Assembly (NCBI RefSeq): GCF_963678635.1
Contig: NC_087062.1
Span: forward strand, 46,029,758-46,089,757
Direction of reading: 5' to 3'
Origin: Symsagittifera roscoffensis
Lineage: Eukaryota; Xenacoelomorpha; Acoela; Convolutidae
Length of the DNA stretch: 60,000 bases
Part shown: positions 55,081 through 60,000 of the stretch, in pieces
How the letters are laid out: each line of letters opens with the position of its first letter
How positions within the stretch are numbered: position 1 is the stretch's first letter
Translations under genes and position numbers: made by a program
The notes under the pieces: model-generated
What the model was told of the DNA's origin: nothing
What the model saw: only the letters and a program-made list of their open reading frames with translations
The model's database searches: none

Positions 55081-58034
55081 ACATAATGGGTTGTGGTTCC
55101 AACTTTCAAAGAAAGTGACAACTGACAACTTAATTATGTTGGGATTGGTTTTTACAAGCATTTTTTGACAGAATTGCTCATATCAGCTAAAAAAAATATT
55201 GTTGTCTTGAATTCAAAGTCAATTTTTTTTACTTGTTGTCATTTGTTTGTAAAATTATGGAAGTGTTTACGATTGTCAGTTTGACGACTTTTGATTATGA
55301 ACGCGCGATATATTTTGTGCCTTTTTTGCGTAAGCGATAGATTCACTCTCTCTTAGGAAACTTACCGAAATGAACTGAGACGTGCTATTGGTCCATTAAA
55401 AATAACTTTTTAATGCGAATTCGTTCACTTTGTTTTTGTACATAGCATGCGCGGAAATAGTTTTCAAAAGCTTAAACTTTAATTTTAATTTTATTTTGAA
55501 GTGAATACTTTTTTTATTGGTCGTAAAGTGCAGTCAGATCACTCAAGGCTTCACTGTGATACGAGCAGACTTGTAGGACCGATTTTCCGAAAAAAAACCG
55601 AAAATCTATGCTTGGGCCGATTTTTTTTTTCATTCTGACCTTAATCGAAGTTCAAAATAGTTTTTCTGAGAAATTTTTGATCTTAAGGATTTTGATATCC
55701 GGAGCAATTTTTTTATTGTTATATTGAGCTTTAAAATTGCCCTTTGGAAAATTTGGGATAATTAACGCGCATTATTTTGCGTTCTTACAACACGGTAAGT
55801 GGCGGGTTATTGTGATAAAAAATTGTGATTTTGTTTGACTTTGATTCGACCGAATTGACTTTGTGCTTGAACTAGTGTTCGATGGTGACGGTTTTGTGTT
55901 CGACTTTGTGTTCAAAAACGTTCCTATCTTAAGTTCGATTTTGTTTTGACCGACTCGTAACGTGTCTTTTTCCTCAACAAAGTTTAAATATTTTGTATTC
56001 TTTGACTCCTAACATCAGGTTTATTGAAAACTGTTCAATCAAGTTAAGCGTCGTTCAAATCTGAGTCTTTGGCGCTGAGGTTTTTGTTCATTTTTTGAAC
56101 TGTTAGGGTCCGTGCTTCAAAAAATATAACTTTCGGATAATCAGTTTTTGCTTATTTGCGTCAACTTTTTGCGTTGGCATGGATTTTCGTACGACTTAAG
56201 CAATTTTTACTAATTTTTTTTTCTATTGCAGTTGCGGTGCACGTATTTATTATTAATTACATTGAATTCTACCAGAATCAATAGCCTCATAAGAAATTTG
56301 GCATAAAGTTTTTTTGAGCATTCTTTTTTTATTCTTATCGTCCATTAGTTATAAGAAAAAAGAATGCAGATTTAAGTTTTTGTCTGAAACGCTGTTTTTA
56401 TGACAGCTGTGTAAGAATGATACTTTTTTGCAGTAGTAGGTTCATGTTATAGATTTTTAGGTGGTGGTCAACTGTTCAAATAGCTTCTCTTCTCTTTTAT
56501 TAAAACGCTTGGCAGTTTGTGCGTTCTTTCTGCTGTCAGTTTCAACCAACTTCCGCAAATCTAAATCATTCATCTAGTCTGCAGAGGTTTTCATGCTTTT
56601 ATATTTAATGAGCAGATCTGGCAAAAAAGACAAAAGATTAGCCTTGTTCTTTGGTGCTACTTTTTGAATAAAAAGACTCGATTCGAACCAAGCGATTTAA
56701 GTACTCATTTTTTATTCTCTTTCAGAACTATTCTATTTTTGTGTTATGGAAACAATGTCGGAAACAAACTTGGTTTCATTTTTCAATTTTTTATTTGAGC
56801 TTCATGATTAAATTAAAGTGATGTTCTCAACCAAAGCGACTGATTGTACGATTTCGTACAAACTTCCAACATCAATCGTATTTTTCATCAGCTTCCAACA
56901 TCAATCGTATTTTTCATCAGCTTACCATCCAAATACAATCCAAATACAATGGCGATGAATAGGAGGCGTATTGAAAAAGTGACGTTCATTTAAAAGCGCT
57001 TGAGTGTAAAATTAAACTCGAATCATTTTTAAAAGAGGCTTTACAAACACCACATGAAGGAAACGGTTGGTCGTAAAACATGTTTTGTTCGAATCATCGT
57101 AAATGATGAATGCTTTTTCCACAGTCTAAGGCATCTTTTATTTTACAAAACCACTTTCTGTTCTGAAATGGTAACCACTAAAAGCTAAGCGAAAGCATCA
57201 AACCGAACTAAATATAAAACAATGCTCACCTTTTAGTCAATTTGTTTATTGCTCCATCTTTTCCCCATCACCAATGCTATATCAAAATTAGTAACTATTT
57301 TTAAGTTTTAATGAGAAAACAGTTTCACGGTTTTTCTTTAGCTTCATTTTTTCTTTTATTCCCTTCTCTAATTTCAGTAATGAAAAAGCGCACCCAAGTG
57401 TGCCGTAGAGACGGCTGATTGACGTGGTCAATTGTATGTTTAGAGACAGCAGCTCTAAATCAGCCGTTTTCCTATCCCATCTATTTGAACAAAGCAATGA
57501 AGTCATACTTTTCAATTGTCAGTCGGAGGAAATTGGATACATTCGGAAGTGACTTACAATGTCACAATACTTTGAGGAAGAGAACTAATGAAAAAACAAA
57601 TGGAATTAGAAGAAGAATAATGGCATAATAATAAGCTATAGGATACAGTCAACAATGAAAAACAATACCTTTTCTGACACAATAGAACCTTGCTGATTAG
57701 AAGTGAGATTAATGTTGTAGGAAGGAAGAAAACTAAAAAAAAACACAAGCCCAAATACGTCACAATTTTTACGTTTGCATGTTCCAATTCAAAGCGATCT
57801 GCCAACTTATGTAACTTCTAGGCTTTACATGTGTCCTGAAACATCAAGAAAAACTAGTTCTGCGTTCAAAAAAAATTTTCTCAGTGTTTGAATAAAACAC
57901 CATTTCTAAATTTTGCTCTTTAACCGCTTCAGTAATCGAAAAAATAATTTAAAAAATTTGATGCATTTTTTCTACAAAAAATTATGGCAGACTTTGGCCC
58001 GACAATTTAAGAAAAGTAACAATTATTAGAAGCC

Positions 58035-58260
58035 GGGTTCTTGTTACACTTGCGAAAACAAGTGTTTGGCAATCGGTAACTAGATTTTTTTCCCGAAATT
58101 ATATTCTATGAGTTTTCAGCTTGCTTTGTTATTCAATCTTAACAACTTCCAGGTTCTTTTGCTTTTGGCCTAGAAGTAGCGCAGTCGCCGTTGCCGTTGC
58201 ATTTTATGGTCAGCAGGCTCAAATCCCGGCCGGTAAGTATGATTATTTTTTTTCCGGTAA
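58035..58260 (+). repeat. CTAGA repeat copy 4 followed by a tRNA-like SINE head
   Basis: 58040-58100 carries CACTTG-CGAAAA-CAAGTG (perfect hairpin) and CAATCGGTAACTAGATTTTT. 58174-58245 has an A box-like AGTAGCGCAGTCGCC and a B box-like AGGCTCAAATCCCGG, spaced as in a tRNA-type polymerase III promoter. Stems pair poorly, so it is a SINE relic rather than a tRNA gene. Confidence 0.4.
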
Positions 58261-59749
58261 GTTTTGAGTTGTCCGATTTTTGTTTATCTGCAAAAATTTC
58301 ATCCGCTTAATTGGCAAATCACGGCTTGTTTTTGCTGTAATTAAGTATCATGGTATCTTTCAAAAGAAGAGAGTTTCATAAATTCATTTTTTTGGCTTAA
58401 CTTGTGTCTGCTGAAAGATTGTCGTTTTTTTTGTTTTTTAAATGTTTTTCTGTTGCTAATTCAAAACTCAAATACCTTGCTTAGCATGTTTGCCTATTTT
58501 TCCTACTTCATATTAAAAGTTATTATGAAAATGTATGGGATTGGTTTTTATTAAATTTTTTTTGAGAATGTGTATCAATTTTGCAAAAGTTTTCATTATT
58601 TAAAGAAGAAAATTTTTTATCCGTGTATATTCCCCTGTGTGTTTGCATACTACTTTGGTCTCTTTTTACTTTAGCCCTCAATCTACAGCCATCCAAAAAG
58701 TCTGTGGAATAATTTGAGCCATACTTTTGATTTTCTTCCTTTTCATAAAAAATCTTCTCTCAAGTCTGAGAATTTGGTTTCAATGGAGAGAACTTGGGTT
58801 ATAAAGCTCCCCTGCCTAAATAGCTACGCCTAAAAGAATTACTTAGAACGTTATGGCCCTCAGTTTAGTCAATTTTTTTTTGAGCGTTGTTTGAATTTTT
58901 TAGGCTTTTCTCGAAAACAAACATCCCAAATTTGAGATGGAAAAAAATGGGTATGGAAAGCTCACTTTCGTTAGCAGCAACGTGAAATTATTTCACAAAA
59001 GAAGTTATCGCTCTGGATAAAAATCAAAATTTGGATTTTTTGACTGTTAATCATAATTTTTGTGCCATATTTTAAATTTTTTTAAAATATTTATTTGTGC
59101 TTATTAGAAAACTGATGCCACATTTGTAGAATTTTGGGTTCTTCTCATAATTGGGTTTTGGCTAAGACCTTTGGATAGGGAGCTAGACACAAATTGTTTC
59201 AAAAAAGTTTCTGATTTACCGTTTTTGAACTTTTCTGGATAGTTATACTGCCAAACTTTATCTCAAGGCTGTAATTGAAAAAACAGACATGTTCAAAAGT
59301 TAACGGCTTATTTAATTAGATATTCAATCATATTTAAAATAACGGCTTTTAAAAAAATGTCAAAAGTTTGAATTTTTGATCGTGTTTCAGATATTTTTTG
59401 AATTTACTCGATTTACCATACCAATACTGAGGTTAAATGTTCAACCGAGAACCCAAATTTGGGAATCTTCTCCACTTTAGTGGCCATGACTTGTTCTGGG
59501 CAGAAAACAATTTTGGTTTTCGTGAAATCAACTTACTTTTATTGAGAAACGACTAAAAAAATATATTCGTAAAGTCCAAATTTTGAAATTACGCATTTCG
59601 TATCAGCATAACAAACTCAGAAAATACCAGCCCCTATCACCAGTTTTAAGCTGGCCCCAAGTTGTGTTTTATCAAGACTACAAACATTTTGGTTCACCAG
59701 GTTCTTTTCATTTGTTTCGACTTCATGTTTTTTTTAACGTTTGTTTTAT

Positions 59750-59790
59750 CGCAGGTGGTGGGAAGCTCTTCTTCGCCTCTATGTTTATTA
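59750..59790 (+). repeat. Dispersed hairpin motif H, copy 4
   Basis: ATCGCAGGTGGTGGGAAGCT then CTTCTTCGCCTCTATGTTTA. It shares both ends of the motif with the other three copies. Confidence 0.55.
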
Positions 59791-59890
59791 TATGTTCGAA
59801 AGGCTTAACAAGTTAACTTCAATAATCGGTTTTTTACGTATCCGATTGAACTGTATTCATAATACATCAAACAGTTTTTGTCAGCAATTT

Positions 59891-59945
59891 TTGTTCCGAC
59901 CATTGAAAATGGGGAGGAACTTCGTGTTCGGGTGTGTTTAGTTAT
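59891..59945 (-). repeat. Dispersed repeat D, copy 3 (inverted)
   Basis: On the minus strand it reads AACACACCCGAACACGAAGT then TCCTCCCCATTTTCAATGGT and CGGAAC, the best match to copy 1. Confidence 0.6.
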
Positions 59946-60000
59946 TTTTCCACGCAAAATCAGGTACCAAAAATAGTCATTGGACTGAAAGATCGATTCC

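Larger units (their letters stand above)
48766..60000. other. Protocadherin 5' flank / upstream intergenic DNA
   Basis: No supported gene. It contains GA and CA microsatellites (49.4-49.66 kb), a MITE-like repeat (53.53-53.90 kb), dispersed repeats (55.04, 58.05, 59.75 and 59.89 kb), a tRNA-like SINE head (58.18 kb) and a 30-bp duplication near 56870-56920. The 5' UTR and promoter of the protocadherin must lie here, but I cannot locate a start site. Confidence 0.55.

Overview
The window is AT-rich eukaryotic nuclear DNA. It has long introns with canonical GT/AG borders, poly-T tracts, microsatellites and many decayed transposons. The two genes are animal genes: an NSD-family histone H3K36 methyltransferase on the + strand and a seven-repeat delta-type protocadherin on the - strand. 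Together they point to an invertebrate metazoan. The phylum cannot be fixed from this sequence alone.

Layout. Positions 1-19.9 kb hold the NSD gene (5' end possibly cut by the window edge) in ten coding exons whose phases all match. They add up to 3846 nt, or 1281 residues plus a stop: PWWP1, a PHD cluster, PWWP2, AWS, SET, post-SET and a C-terminal C5HCH PHD. An AATAAA lies at 19856. The introns are crowded with repeats: two complete MITEs with 8-bp target duplications (2.8-3.4 kb); a 5'-truncated Jockey-like LINE inserted into an older repeat whose uninterrupted copy is also present at 10.7 kb; a Helitron-like tandem array (7.0-8.35 kb); an antisense LINE reverse-transcriptase relic (12.85-14.6 kb); and an inverted-repeat MITE (17.85-18.28 kb).

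Positions 19.9-31.1 kb separate the two genes, which converge tail to tail. The highlight is at 22.05-24.48 kb. A second Helitron-like element carrying ~150-170-bp repeats is interrupted by another Helitron/Helentron-like element. The inner element has subterminal inverted repeats, a 3' hairpin, a CTAG end and a cargo of about eight ~173-bp satellite units arranged as a 508-bp higher-order repeat. A degraded ~0.9-kb tandem duplication follows at 25.4-27.5 kb.

Positions 31.1-48.8 kb hold the protocadherin: one large exon for signal peptide, seven cadherin repeats, membrane span and proximal tail; a symmetric 231-nt exon; and a final tail exon. Read-through stops at the first two donors suggest alternative cytoplasmic tails. 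Positions 48.8-60 kb are the upstream flank, with microsatellites and dispersed repeats and no gene I can support.

Functionally, NSD is a nuclear chromatin writer and the protocadherin a surface adhesion protein. I see no shared pathway; they are simply neighbours.
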